DNA of 64,000 bases from NCBI GenBank assembly GCA_963969395.1, contig OZ017795.1:1364001-1428000 (forward strand). Reading direction: 5' to 3'. The position numbers and the translations under genes are program-made. The stretch's first letter is position 1. Each line of letters starts with the position of its first letter. Under the pieces are notes generated by a model that did no database searches, was not told where the DNA came from, and saw only the letters and a program-made list of their open reading frames with translations. This DNA is from Pseudoscleropodium purum. Taxonomy: Eukaryota > Streptophyta > Bryopsida > Hypnales > Brachytheciaceae. Positions 35,099 through 47,778 of the stretch are shown here, piece after piece.

Positions 35099-36035
35099 TT
35101 AACCCCTAAAGTTCTATAACTATGTTTTCACCGAAAAAGCTAAAAACTGCCATTTTTAGTACAAGTAGCAATTTTTTTTAAATAAAACTTTTTCTGACAT
35201 ATCAAACCATAGGATCTTGTACTATTTAGTATCAAAAACATGTGATAAAAATTTTAGACATTTCCACCGCGTGGATTACAAGATATAAGCATTCAAATTC
35301 ACTAAAATCATTTTTTTTGCCTTGCAAAAAGCCGGGCAGTTGCACTTTTTAAGCTCTTTTTTCTATGAAAAAATGACCCAAATGATGGTGGTTCTTTGGA
35401 TTCTTTTTCCTTGACAAATTTTCCACATGCTTGAAAAATTTCAGATCATTTCAAATTGTACAACATATAGGAAAAAAATAGTAAGTGGGTAGTAGTAGAC
35501 AATGATTAAAAATACTAAATTATTAAGAATAAAAATATGGAATTGAAAAATGACAATCCCAATGGTTGAAATGTCATAATAAACAATTGGCATCCTAGGA
35601 TTCTTTTATTTTTTTTTCAAAAATATTGAAAATTGGGTAAGATAAAGGATTTCTAAGTTTCTTTTAGAGTAGGGAATCCATAATTGCTTGCAAACAAAAA
35701 ATCCTCATAAATATTGACTTGTTGATCAAAATGGAATGATTCAAATCTTTCATTGAATATATAAGTCTAGAAAACCAATTTCAAATTTTGGTTTCTATAT
35801 TAAAAAAAAAATTCTAATCTGCCCAAACTGCCTAGTTACGAAAAAAAGTATCATATTAGGCTATAACTTTTGACTCTTATCTCCAAATGTCATGAAATTT
35901 TTAGCATATGAAAGATATTCCTTGTCCAAACCTTCTCTTAAAATTTCAGCCTAAAATATGAAAATTTCTGGTCACAAGTAGTTGCCCAAAATTTCTATGC
36001 AACTAAAAAACATAGGTTGGTCCTTTAGGAATTAA
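35099..36035 (-). mobile_element. TTAACCC-family element, copy f
   Basis: Starts TTAACCCCTAAAGTTC and ends GGTCCTTTAGGAATTAA. Read on the minus strand, its first 150 bases parallel the copy at 42048 (ATTTTGGGCAACTACTTGTG against ATTTTGGGCAAGTACCTATG). Length is 937 bp, close to the 923 bp of the 42048 copy, so this is probably the full-length size. Confidence 0.65.
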
Positions 36036-38109
36036 AGAGGTAGGTAAGTTTAAAGGATGGTTTATAGACTTCCTACTTTAAAGTGAGGTTGGCACCCCTC
36101 AAATCAAAACTTTTAGTAGTGTGCTCTAGTTATTGGTATTGGACCAATCAAATTTTCATTTTTTTCTTATTGGCAAGTGAAAGGAGGTTTCAATGCACCA
36201 TAGAACAGGACATTTGGGTTACTGCATGCATTGGTTAGAAAGGATCAAAGTTTTTTTTGGTAGAGGTTCTAAAATTGTTTCTTCTATGTAAATGGATTTC
36301 AAATGGAGATTGACCTAAAATGATGATGATGGTTTTGGGTCAATGGCACATTGGTGGGAATGTCCACATGAAATCTAGAGGGATATTGGGGACCATAGTA
36401 GTTTGATGGATGATAAAATAACTTTATATGTAAGATAAAAGTGCATATATTCATCCTTGAAATTTTGTGCGAAAAGAAAGGTCTTGCACAATAGTTGACC
36501 TCCAATAAGTGTTTTTGGTTCTTTTTACAACATGTTAAAGTGATAATTCAAAGTTTGTATCATGCATCTGTCTTCTCTCAACCAAAGGTAAATGAAAAAT
36601 AATATGACCTTTATCTTATAATTGGTTAGTGTCCTACATTCTTCACCTCTTCTTTTGTTGCTAATTTGGGTTTTTTGAATCTAAATTTGAATTCAAGATT
36701 TCCAAATTTTATCATGGGTGGTATATAAAAACACAAACTTCAAATGATCACTTTAATGTCCTATTTTTTTTTAAAGTAGATGATTCCTAAGATGATTCAA
36801 ACCAAACCAAATTGTCCTTACAAGGTTGAGACACATTAATACAAATTTTAGAAACTCCCGCTTTGAGTACTTTGATAATTTATAGTTTATTCATATAAGG
36901 TATTAAAAAATGCATTTTAAGAGAATCTAGACCTACTTTTGACTACCAATAAGCCTCTCCACCCCCAAAAAATTTCAATATAATAATGGGAACCATATTG
37001 GATTGCTTATTTGTGTGATTTTAGTTGTAGTTATTTTATGTTAACTTTGAGTGGGACAATTTGATAATGGCACTAAAATACTTGGGTTAAGATACTTATT
37101 GAGTTATTTTCTTCTCCCAACTTTGCCCTCGGGCTTGTAGATTGCCTTGGGATGTTTTATGGTAGTGAAATTTCCACCCTAGAATAAGTTACCCTCTTAC
37201 TAAATTTTATGTTCCTTTGATGTTAATCCTTTATCGAACTAGTTTTTTTTTAATGCAAATCAAGAGTGATGAAAAGTCGGGAAATATATTGTAACCTCAT
37301 GAATTTAAGTGGAGTTTAAAATACAACACACACAAGGATAAATATTCCTCCTATGGTTGAGAATATATACATCAAGGGTTGGTCTTGGCACCTCCATGTA
37401 GGGTTTAAATGCATGCCTTCCTCCTTAAATATCTAATTATTTTGAAAACCACAAGGTGCAAATTATTATTTTTTAGTATTTAAGATATAATCCACCAATC
37501 AATCATGTACTATGACATAGGATTATGGAAAAAATTTGCCCCTTTTTTCAAATACTTCAATCCAATCAAAATCTTAAATTCATTAATTTTACAATTCTAC
37601 ATGCAATATATGATTTAGAGATTTTATTTTACTTTTTGAAATCTCAATTGGCTTTTTAGAAATGAAAGTTAGCATGATTTTTTACATTAACTTAGTTCAA
37701 ATTTTTTTGGAAAAGGCTCTTCTATTAGATGCCTAAATGAGATATGAAATTGTCTTTTGAACACAATTTCTTACTTGGGACTTGACAAAGAACAATTGAA
37801 CTCTTACTGATCCTAATTTACATATCCTACATGGGTTGTTTTACCTCCTACCACTCCGCTTGTATGAACAATTTGTCTTTTACTTAAAATTAAATATTTG
37901 TCACCACAATGCCAAACTTGCTATCTAAGTGTAGTAACTTAATTCAATGATACTAGGCAGTGGAGAATGGGTAAGAGTTGATGCTTTCTTTTCTTTCAAT
38001 GCCAAATTGTATCAGAAGATAAAATTGGCTAAGAAACAATGACAAAATATGAAGTTTTTTATTAGAAAAACTTCAAATTAAAAAAGACATCTTGGATGAA
38101 ATTGTCAGA
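36036..38109. other. AT-rich intergenic DNA
   Basis: No gene is supported. About 36800-37060 holds a reverse-oriented diverged copy of the dispersed repeat seen at 18751-19200. Confidence 0.5.
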
Positions 38110-38358
38110 CATTAGATGAAATTCAAGGGCTTTAGAAGACTATGAATTCCCAAACTTTGAAAGCATTGGGAATGCTGCAAGTTGCACAGTTTGATGTTGT
38201 CAAGACAATGCCACATCATTTTAAGAAAACATTAAAAAAATTTCAATTTTTTTTGCATTTTTTTTTCTAACATTGCCATGTTCTATCATTACCAAGGGAA
38301 CAACAAGGGGGGAATAGACATGAAACAAATCCCCCTTGCCCCCAAATTTCATCTAATG
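38110..38358. mobile_element. Distant CATTAG-family MITE, copy 6
   Basis: The ends are CATTAGATGAAATTCAAGGG and CCCAAATTTCATCTAATG, an inverted repeat of about 20 bp. The CATTAG/CTAATG tips, size (249 bp) and an internal CAATGCCACATCATT block suggest a subfamily of the CATTAG MITEs. Confidence 0.65.
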
Positions 38359-38719
38359 TTGTAGATGAAAATAGAACCATGGGTATGTGATACATGCTAA
38401 TGTGATATTGTCTATCTAATGTGTAGAAGAATGTTGAAATTTAGAGCACCGCTATAACACTTTATATCGTTAGTTTAGCACTTCATAAAAAAAAGTCTCG
38501 GTATGAGTCTTTAGATCGGGGTGGACCATCCCCCTTACTCGTCTCCTTGAAATCATTGGAGAGGGCACGTAAAAAAATAAACCCCTATTTTGTGCCTAAT
38601 TAATTTATCTTCTACACCTCTCCTCACTAATTTGAGTCTATTAGTTCACCCCACCCAAGCTTGCATTTGCCTTGAACTTTGTCAAGGGAAAAATTGTAGC
38701 CTCCATGCCCCAATTCTAT
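38359..38719. other. AT-rich intergenic DNA, nothing identified
   Basis: Short stretch without a gene or obvious repeat, ending in the target duplication of the MULE-type element (38710-38719). Confidence 0.5.
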
Positions 38720-38956
38720 GGCCAGGGAGGATTGCCCCCTTTATTGCCCTATGTTTTACCATTGCAGAAAACCCTAAAAAAAATTTATTTGCCACATATG
38801 ATAAAATTTGAAAATTTTGAATTCATATTTGCAATCAAAGACCCCCAATTAGCAAGGGAATGTGATGAAATACAAAATTTAAGTGACACAAAATACGGGA
38901 CAATTTTTGACATTTACCCTCTGTCGGGGCAATAGAGGGGGCAATCCTCCCTGGCC
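38720..38956 (+). mobile_element. MULE-type MITE, copy A, with 9-10 bp target duplication
   Basis: The ends are GGCCAGGGAGGATTGCCCCC and its exact inverse, extending to about 30 bp with one difference. The flanks are CCAATTCTAT (38710-38719) and CCAATTCTAC (38957-38966), a 10-bp duplication with one mismatch. Nine- to eleven-base duplications with long inverted ends are the known mark of Mutator-like elements. The 237-bp interior is AT-rich and non-coding. A second copy lies at 50790-51025. Confidence 0.8.
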
Positions 38957-38966
38957 CCAATTCTAC

Positions 38967-39782
38967 GTGAACACAAGTCCCCGACAGTAGAACATCACGA
39001 AAACATACAGGGAACGTATGGAGAACGCTACGATATATTAATCCCCTTGGGTGACTCGCCGGTGTGAATGCGCTCCGAGCCCACTTCCAAGCTATCATTA
39101 CACAAGACTGTGGAACCTGTGAAGACTGAAGAGTACCGTAGTTTGAAAAGACCGTTTATTGGTTTGTCAACCAATAAGGTAAGCTAACCACGAACGGTAG
39201 GCGGGCATTGAAGCAGAACCCATTCACTCAGGTCCAAAACCATTAAAAAATTAAAAAATTAAAAAAACAAACTCAATGGATTCCCGTTTCATTTGTCTCC
39301 AAAAAATATATATTAATAAAGAAATTAAAAAAAAACTCCGTCAGTTGACCATAGATTGAATTCTGTTCTTTTTTTTTACAACAATATAAGAAAGTGCCAC
39401 AAAATCACAAGGTGGATACACCCCAAACCGCCATTTTGGGTGGGCTACTATGTAGTGCTTTAGTTACTATTGATAGATTGGTCGTATTTTCATAAAAAAA
39501 AATTGGCAATTGAAAGGAGGTTTCAAGACCAAAGAATACAATGTTTGGATATTGGATGCAAAAGTTAGGACAGGTCAAAGTTTTTTTTTTTCTTGGTTGA
39601 GGTTTTGAAATCATTGGTTCTTGTTACATATGTACATGATTGATTTTGGAGATGTAAAGTATAGACACATGACCACCTATGTACACTCAATCACTTCATC
39701 GTATTGTATGCAAGGAAGGAGGTTCATATATATATAAAGCGTTTGATGGGCTCTACAATTGTCCACCTACACTAATAGAAAA
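38967..39782. other. Intergenic DNA, nothing identified
   Basis: A GC-balanced stretch at about 38970-39240 has no frame with recognisable content. The remainder is AT-rich. Confidence 0.45.
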
Positions 39783-39930
39783 TTGTGTAACTATCAACAA
39801 ATGCTAGCTAACATTTTATGTTTTTTTGTATTCACTATAATGCAATTTTTAGGAAATTCACATTGACTGCAACACAATTTACAAAAAAAGTTAGCTAGCT
39901 TTTGTTAATAGTTATATAGTCTTCTTCTAG
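39783..39930. repeat. Fold-back element with AGCTAGCTAAC core
   Basis: The left arm (AACTATCAACAAATGCTAGC then TAAC, about 39789-39812) pairs with the right arm (GTTAGCTAGCTTTTGTTAAT then AGTT, about 39890-39913). Pairing continues imperfectly inward through a T-run/A-run pair. A small fold-back MITE is the simplest reading. Confidence 0.65.
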
Positions 39931-42047
39931 TGCTACCTCTTCAAATGTACACTATTAGTACATGTTTTTTTCATTGTACTATCAATGTAAAGAGCGACAA
40001 CATGTGCATTGATTTGAGGAGGTGGGTGATTTGAGTGACTCATTGCTGCATTCCAACTTACAAAAATTCACAACCAATTCCACAAAGCTTCAAAAAATAC
40101 GAAATGACATGGCTTAGATTCCGAATTCTTTCTGTCTTACTCAAAAAGAAAATTTGCTGAAAAAATAATTAATTTTGAGAAGTTTCACCTTTCCAAACCC
40201 AAACCCAAATCCAATCTCAATCAACTCTTCAATGGGTGCTTTCATTGTGAACCTCCTATCTTAACCCTTGAATGTTGAGGACGTCTAATGACCGATGAAT
40301 GACAAGGAATTAAATTGTATAGGACAAAAGTGCAACTATTCATCCTCAAAATTTGTTTTGAAAAGGGAAGATCTTTTATACTAGTTTGACTTGCAATGAC
40401 TACTTTTGCAATTTTCGAGGCTAGTCATTCACACGCTGATAGAAAAGGATGATTTTGAGGGGTCACCCCTTAGGCGTTTCAGGGTTAACTTTAGCATGTT
40501 AAAATGATCAAAACCATTAGTTGCCAAATTTTATTTATTTATTTTGACACAAATAAAACGCAATTTCATTGCCAGCTCAGTTGGCAAATTTAGAGTTCAG
40601 CTAACTTACTCTTGAAGAAGACTGCTGTAAGTTATTGATTCCTCTTCAAGGCGCCCCAATTTCAATTTCAAAGCAATTGTTTTAATTTAAATTTAGAGTG
40701 GAAACGGCTACTGGACTGTACTGGACCGCCGGGAGGAGGACCAGTTGCCCACGTGTCAATAATTTTTTCTCCACACGCATGCTCACCTCAGCTCCACAAT
40801 TAAGCTTACATTATAAATTTATATATAAAATATAAATGGAGAGACGTTGACACTTTGATTATCACACACACAATCACCTTGAATGAATCCACAAGGAATG
40901 TTTGAAAGTTTTGTGAAAACAATGAATAAAATTGAACAAAAGAAAGTCTCTCTATGGGAGATATTAACCCTGGAACGTCTGGACTCTTCTCTAGAATTGG
41001 CGATTTGGAGAAAATCATTATAAAGTGCTATTTAGAAGAATATTTTAGAATTGATATACAAAGGAAAGTTGTAGATTTTGAATTTTCGATTCCATCTATG
41101 TGGTTACATTCACCAATACTATCACCAATATTTTTCTATAAATTTGGAAAGGAAAATTTCAAAACTCCTTTAAAATTTGATTACAAGCAAAATATTATCA
41201 TTTTTTGAGTAAGAATTATTGGAATGGATTCAAAATGAGGTTCTCTTGATGTGGTGATTTTTTGAAATTTTTGTGTATTCTTTACATCTAAGACCTCATT
41301 TTTGCTAATCTAGTTTTGAACTAGAGTCAATGCAATTTGACCACTTGACATACTTTTGCATTTGTAATTTTAGAAAAAAATGTATTCTAGTAAGACCACA
41401 TCCAACCATCAGATAAGACAAGAACTTAATAAAGTATCACCAAAAATTAGGATGACTTTCATCCAAACAGGAACGAGACAGAAACAAAAACTTCAATTTG
41501 TTCATCGTCCAAAAAATGGATGTCAGAGCGCTCCAAGGTTAAGGTAAAACCAACCCATGATAAGCATAAGACCCATCATAGATATCTAGAGAATGATCCA
41601 TATATTAATCTCAGAGGGTCATTTTAGATACGACGAGTCAGATTGCTCCATTTCAAAATAAATTTTTACTTTTTGCTAGATAAAAATAATCCTTTTTTTG
41701 TTAGAAATTTTCTACTTCCATTAAATATGTGGATGACTCGGTTGCCAATTTGAATGATAAAGTGCATGAATATGATTAGAAAGTGTTTTTTGGTTCTAAA
41801 GATTGATGATTGTATGTAGAAATACAATGCTTCTCCAAATTTTAATCCTGAAATGTCTAAAGCCCAATTTGGGCTTCTAGGAATTTACTCTAAATTAAAC
41901 AAAATGCCAACGTTTTAAGTTGTATCAATTTTTTTTAAATTGTAACCATACAAATTCAAACTAGAAATGTTAGAGATCTCATAGGAAAAGAAAATGCAAC
42001 AATATCACTTATAGAGTGAAAGATTACAATGTTTGATCATGAGGGTA
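39931..42047. other. AT-rich intergenic DNA, no gene supported
   Basis: A small GC-balanced patch at 40700-40800 contains a G-box-like CCACGTGT at about 40750, but no gene start follows. The 84-codon frame at 40954-41208 has no recognisable content. Confidence 0.45.
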
Positions 42048-42970
42048 TTAACCCCTAAAGGACCATTGTCCCTTTGGGGGACAAATGGGATTTTGGGCAA
42101 GTACCTATGGGCTGAAATTTTTTCCTTGTTTTTTGAAACTTTTTTTGGAAGACATAGAAATTGATTAGCTTCATGGTAATATAAATTTTTTTTCAACTAG
42201 TGCCCAGAAACAAAATTTATGCCCAAATAAGCTCAAAACAAGGGACAGGGGGTAGCAAAAAAAATTTCAAAAATTTCAATTTCAATTTTTTTTCCCTCAT
42301 AGATTATTTTTTTTTTGTGCATGTGAAGCTTTGATTCATTCCATTTGGATTTTTTTATGAGAAAGTTATGGACAATCTTGTTTTTTGGGCAATTAGAGCA
42401 TCTTCTTGAAAAAATAACTTGTAGGATTCATTTCTAAATGCAATTTTTACAATTTTTCAAAAAAAAAGTTTTACACGATCAATCTTTTTTGCTAGAACAA
42501 TCTCACCATTGGGAGTAGTGCATTTTAATTTCATTTTAGAGATATGAATATTTTAGATTTTTCTTCTATCTCGTACCTACTTCTACTTAGCAATTTTTTA
42601 AAGAATAAAAATTAAGTTTTTTTTGAATATTTTGAATTTTTTCTAAACTCTCAACTCAATTTATACCATAAAGATTTAAAGCTCAAAATTCTATAGTACA
42701 AAAGATTAAAGTAAAAAATGTTCAAAGTTAAAAAATCTAGTCTTGCAATGTGCTAAAAAACTTGTTTCTTTTGACTTTAAATGCAAATATCATGCAATCT
42801 ATGTGGTCAAATATTTTGAAATTTTTCCCACACATTTTCATAATAGTTAGGTGTCAGATCCTATGGTTAGATGTGAAAAAAAAAATAATTTTTTTTTTAC
42901 CTTTTGCTATAGAAATGGTAGTTTTGAGTGTTTTTTGGCAAAAAAAAAGGCCTTGATCCTTTAGAGGTTC
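42048..42970 (+). mobile_element. TTAACCC-family element, copy b (near full length)
   Basis: The left end TTAACCCCTAAAGGACC is inverse to the right end GATCCTTTAGAGGTT. TTA precedes the left terminus. Interior blocks are shared with 9280-10170, 12759-13321, 29780-30438 and, in reverse, with 33762-34980 and 35099-36035. No transposase frame is present. Confidence 0.7.
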
Positions 42971-44605
42971 AAACTACAAAATTGTGATAAAAAGTCTTTC
43001 AATCCTCTTTTTATAAGTCAAATCTAAAAAGTTGGTGACCAAAAAAATATAAAGAGGAAGGACCTAACATGTATAACCCCAATCAATTTATGGCTTCTTA
43101 AAATCTATTCAATCTATAATTTTTTTTTAATGAATTTTGAATGTCATTCATTCTCCAAAATCTAGTGTATTTGAGGCTCATTTCCAAGAGCTCTCAACAC
43201 TATAGGAAGTCAAGATTGCAATGGGTACCCTTGCACAAAATTTTGAATAGAAAAATCACTATCATTTATTTTCAAGATCAAATTTTTTATACTAAAAACT
43301 AGACTTCAAGAAGAACTTTTCAAAAATAGAAACTACTAAAAATAGAAACTTGGTTAGGTTTTATTTAACTTCAAAGTTTTGCAAACACCAAAATTTTGGT
43401 GCTTCAAGCATTTAGGGTTTACGTGGTTGCCATCCCAATACTTTCTTAGAAGTAAAAGAAAGCAGTTCATGACCACCAAATGATTCCAAACAAGCCTTGA
43501 TGTCTATTATTTTGTTTTCTATTTTCTACATGTGATGGTCAAAATAAATAAGATTAGACAAAAGAAAGTCCCTCTAGAAGATAAAGTAAACTAACCCATG
43601 CTAGGGCAAAAGAAACATTGTAGACATATGGAGAATGCCCCATAATTAACATTGAAAGGATGGGCCTATGACCACTAATTAAAAACTTTGTTATCCATCA
43701 CTTTGTTTGCTATCATTTGGCAATTAGATATCAATGAAAATTTTATATTTAATTTTCAGAGATGAAGTTGTACGTTGGTCATAAAATTTTCCAAAATTTC
43801 TTTGAAGAAAATTTGAAATTATTGTGAATTCCCTAAAAAAAACCCAAGAAAATTCATAACAAATACAAAATATACTTGAATATTCTGAAATTTCACCATA
43901 GATGTACATTGTAGTGTATAACATTATGGTATAAACCAAAGTTACTATGTCACCCTAAAATAAAAAAATAAAAAAATCATGGTTTGAAGCCTCAAGTTCA
44001 TATTGCTATAATATATTGAAATTTATGAATTTCCCCAAACTTCCAATTGGAGTAAAACTATACTAGATAAGTTCCATTTCATTAGTTGGACTAAAATTCA
44101 AAAAACATCATTTACATGGCTAAAATACACATCACATGTAAATAGCAAGAAATGGTCAAAATGCACTATTCACTAAATTTGTACTCAAGTCCTTTCAAGA
44201 AAAAAATTAAAAGAATTTTTTTTTTTTTCCTATCTTCCAATTTTAGATGAAGTCATCCAAACTGATACTTAGTGTTCACAACAACCCAGTCACTCAGTCA
44301 CTCTGCTTGTCATACTTTGGTTAACCTTGCTCAAAACTGCTAAAAAAAATGAGGCCTAATTGTGGGTTCTAGGGTTTTAGAGTCTTCACCTGTTTGGGGT
44401 GGAAGCAGTCTCCTCAGTTGAATGCAGATTAAGATTGGAGTGAGCTTTGCTTCCCCATAAGTCTGCTTTGAATTTTCTACTTGGAAGCACTCCACTTTCA
44501 AAGAAGTGTCGTCGAATCCAAAAGATGAATAGTCTAGTCTAAGCTTAGAGTGTAAGAAAAGAAAGCATTGGCAACGCCAGAGAAATCTCAGAAACAGGTA
44601 CGTTT
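42971..44605. other. AT-rich intergenic DNA, then probable 3' UTR of the EamA gene
   Basis: No gene is supported from 42971 to about 44250. GC content then rises towards the stop codon of the minus-strand transporter at 44606, which fits a 3' UTR. Confidence 0.45.
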
Positions 44606-47600
44606 TCAGGGGATTGCATCTAATGGCACTGCTTCATACTTTGTTTTGGCCACATCTTCTTCAACTTCGCTGTCTCTGGGTTTCTTCACCTTGACGAAGA
44701 ATATGGAAACAAGGGTGATAAGCGATCCCACAAGTCCTACCTCAGTGAACGTTTCGTTTCTCAACAAGTACCTGCCACAATTGCGCATTCAGTTTCAGTC
44801 AAAACACAGAATTCTCACATTCAAGCAACTTCAAACGAAACCACGAAGAAAATATCCTCTGAATCGGAAAGCATTTAGAGGAAAATCATTGAGCACGATC
44901 ATTTAGATGCGAGCAGATGCATCGTGATGCGATGCGATGCGATGCGATGATGAGCAGAAGCATTTAGAGGAGAACCATTTACGAACTGAGCATTTAGAGA
45001 CCTAAGCAATTCTAATAGTAAAGTAAGACGACCACTTACTGAAGAAGGGAAAATTTTACTTGAGAAGAGACCCAAAAAAATGCTGTCAAGGTCACAAGAA
45101 TGGTTGGTATTGGTGCATTGCATATGCTCACCCAAACAGTGTAGCAAACACTGGTGTAAGTAACGTGAGCGCACTGAGCTCCGTCAAACTGCCTGCATCA
45201 TGGCCAGTATTCAACACGTCTTTCAGACTCGATCTGGAAATTTCGAATTCAAACCTTTCAAGCTTCTAAAACATAAGACACCAGCTACGATTCTGCAGAA
45301 TCGAAGTGTGTAATACATATTCCCAATTCCGTGTGGACTCAGGTATACCCTACATATTGTTTCAAACTGTGAAGTACTACGTATTATCTAGTACCCATAT
45401 CCCTGCAAAATTCTCCGTTACAATGCGCACTGTTTCAGACTATTAAAACAATCGCCTCCAGCACCGTTGTCTGCCAAACAGTTAGGAAGAGATAAGTTGA
45501 CACAGCAAGTACCTTTGGTTGCATTGTAGAAGAACAAACCAATGGCGATAGCACTACCAAATACGGAGGTGTAGAAAAGACCGGCCCAATCTTCAAGTCT
45601 CAGGTCTCCCAGATGCCCACTAACTGCTGGATCGTGCTTCCAAAATGATAGAGCCATGACTGGAATACCCCCCAAAATCATGTGCTGGAAAACCATTCAA
45701 GGCAAAGACATAATATGAGAACATCGCAATCTCTGTGCAAATGATCCAGACGCAACGGAATCAAAATATAAGTCTGGGCCTCCTTCAGTAAATTATTACT
45801 GAGGGCTCTTTATTCTACAATATGCACCAAGAACGTAACATTCTTCAGTTGCTCTATGATTGCACCCATCTTACTGTCCACCTGACAACATGTTTAAAAA
45901 CAGGAGACGATTTGGATTCAATCCTGATGGCTGAAGATAGCGTGCAACAACATGCTTCTTTTTGCTTGATCACAAGAGTCAATCCAAGAGCTATTGGTAA
46001 GGAGCTATTGAAGCGACTGATGTCCAGGAACTTTTTTTTAACGCAGGATGTAAAAGGATATGTTTCAAAAGAAGAAAAAAAGTCGAGGGAACAGAGATTC
46101 TTGGATACCCTGAATTCTTCCTTGAATTAGCAATTGAGGCCAAGATGTCACGAGCTCTTTTCAAGAATGTTATGAAGCATTACTGAACACAAAACGATTA
46201 AGGTTAATTCGTACCCAGCCAATGACCATGAGAGGGTCAGAGAATTTGGAGACCCAACGCATCATAAGTGTGCCAACAGCCATGCTTTGAGCAGCCAGCA
46301 ACATCCACCACTCCCCACTATCCCAGATACTCCAATTCTCGGTTGAATTTGGGGGCGGTGCGTCCTTGCCGCTTGGGGACTCATTCTGGAGCAGGGATTG
46401 CAGCTTTTCAATTGGTACCTACAATCACGGTCATCTCATTAAGAGTATGCAGCACAAAGATACAGAATGCATTGACTTCTGTATCCATGTAGAATGGGTC
46501 CAAAATCAATCCCAAGCGTCTGACAAAACCCTACAAGGATTTTATAGAGAATGCCACAAAGCCCTAGGTAAGAGTGAGAAAATACTAAAAGGCTTCCATA
46601 AAGAAAGCCACAAAACCCTCGGCAAGAGTCTGAGAAAACACTACAGTACAAAGTGTACATGATATGTAAAATGACCTTATCCTAAAAGCAACCAAAGAAA
46701 CAGTATGGAGCATGGTTTCCATTATTAACATAGTTTAATATTTTGTTAAACCCTGGTGGCAATAGAAACAGGATTCGAAAACATGTCTTTTTTGGACACT
46801 TGAATAAGTTAAAACAAATTCGTGAACAAGTACTAAATCATAATAGATTGACAACTAACGCCATCAAGAACGAATAAGTTAAACCTGTTTGAGCAAAAAG
46901 TAAGTTGTGGCCTATTTGTGCAACAAATGCACGAATAGTACACATTTCAATGTGCACTTCCCTGAACCCAACAGTTTACATTATGCGCTTATGAATGCAT
47001 ACTTATGAAATGCAGACTAACCTCGATCAAGAGTAGACCGAAAATGCCGAATGCTAAAGCCACAATGGACTTGGGTCCCAGAACCTCCCCGTAGAAAACC
47101 GCGGCAAGCACAGCCACCGTCAATGGCTGCGAGTCGATGATCACCTGTTCACATTCTTGCTAAGATTAGAAAATCAAAAATTCACAGAACAATCGCAAAT
47201 TCATAGAACAATCTTTACAACTCACTGCACAAGATTCGAAGAAGAATTGAAGTAGGAGGCGCAGAGGACTCACACTTCCCAGGCCAGCAGTTGTGCGCAT
47301 CAGCCCTTCGACCAAGCAACCCTGGAACAGAGCGCCATTGATGAAGCTGAAGAGGGCGATCGACAACCAAGCTTGCTTCCCAGATGGAAATTTCCGCCCT
47401 CTCAAACTGCAATTCACATCACCCACAACCTCTCTCGGTAAGCAAATCCGGTGCAACCACATTGAGCATGTCTTTTGAATGGGACTTAAGATCGAAATGC
47501 GGAACCTTGTGGCAAGCAAATCCAGTGCAATCACATTGAGCATTTCTTTGAATGGGCCTTTCACGTGGAAAGATCGAAATGCAGAAGCCTGTGGATTTGC

Positions 47601-47778
47601 AGGGCACTGACATTGCGACGGCGAGAATCAAAGCGCCAGCAGGTATCAGACGAGTGGCCGCCATAAACATCGCTCCTGTCTTGGGCATAACCTCCTCCAT
47701 CACCACCATGTTGCTGCCCCATAAGAAGAATGGAAGCCCCAGGAAGAAGGCGTTGAGGAGCTTCTCCATCACCGCCAT
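44606..47778 (-). CDS. EamA/DMT-family transporter (WAT1-related, At3g02690-like)
   Basis: I assemble seven exons: 47778-47612, 47406-47274, 47144-47022, 46418-46215, 45684-45513, 45192-45132 and 44771-44606. All junctions are GT-AG and phases agree, giving 341 residues. Two EamA repeats with about ten membrane segments are expected. Diagnostic stretches are FFLWGSNMVVMEEVMPKTG, TRLIPAGALILAVA, FQGCLVEGLMRTTAGLGS, VIIDSQPLTVAVLAA, GEWWMLLAAQSMAVGT, HMILGGIPVMALSF, LFYTSVFGSAIAIGLFFYNA and LTLLTPVFATLFG. Arabidopsis At3g02690 is annotated as chloroplastic, but here an in-frame stop lies directly before the ATG at 47778 and no transit peptide is visible, so either targeting differs or an upstream exon is missed. 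The substrate is unknown. Confidence 0.88.
47440..47593. repeat. Tandem duplication inside intron 1 of the transporter
   Basis: Two adjacent blocks of about 75-80 bp share AAGCAAATCC.GTGCAA.CACATTGAGCAT, TTTGAATGGG and AAGATCGAAATGC in order. The first starts at about 47440 and the second at about 47514. They lie inside the 205-bp intron 1 and so account for most of its length. Confidence 0.7.

Noticed and set aside
44926..44949. (GATGC)n run in intron 6 of the transporter
   Set aside because: An ordinary short microsatellite of about four to five units, with no sign of further structure.
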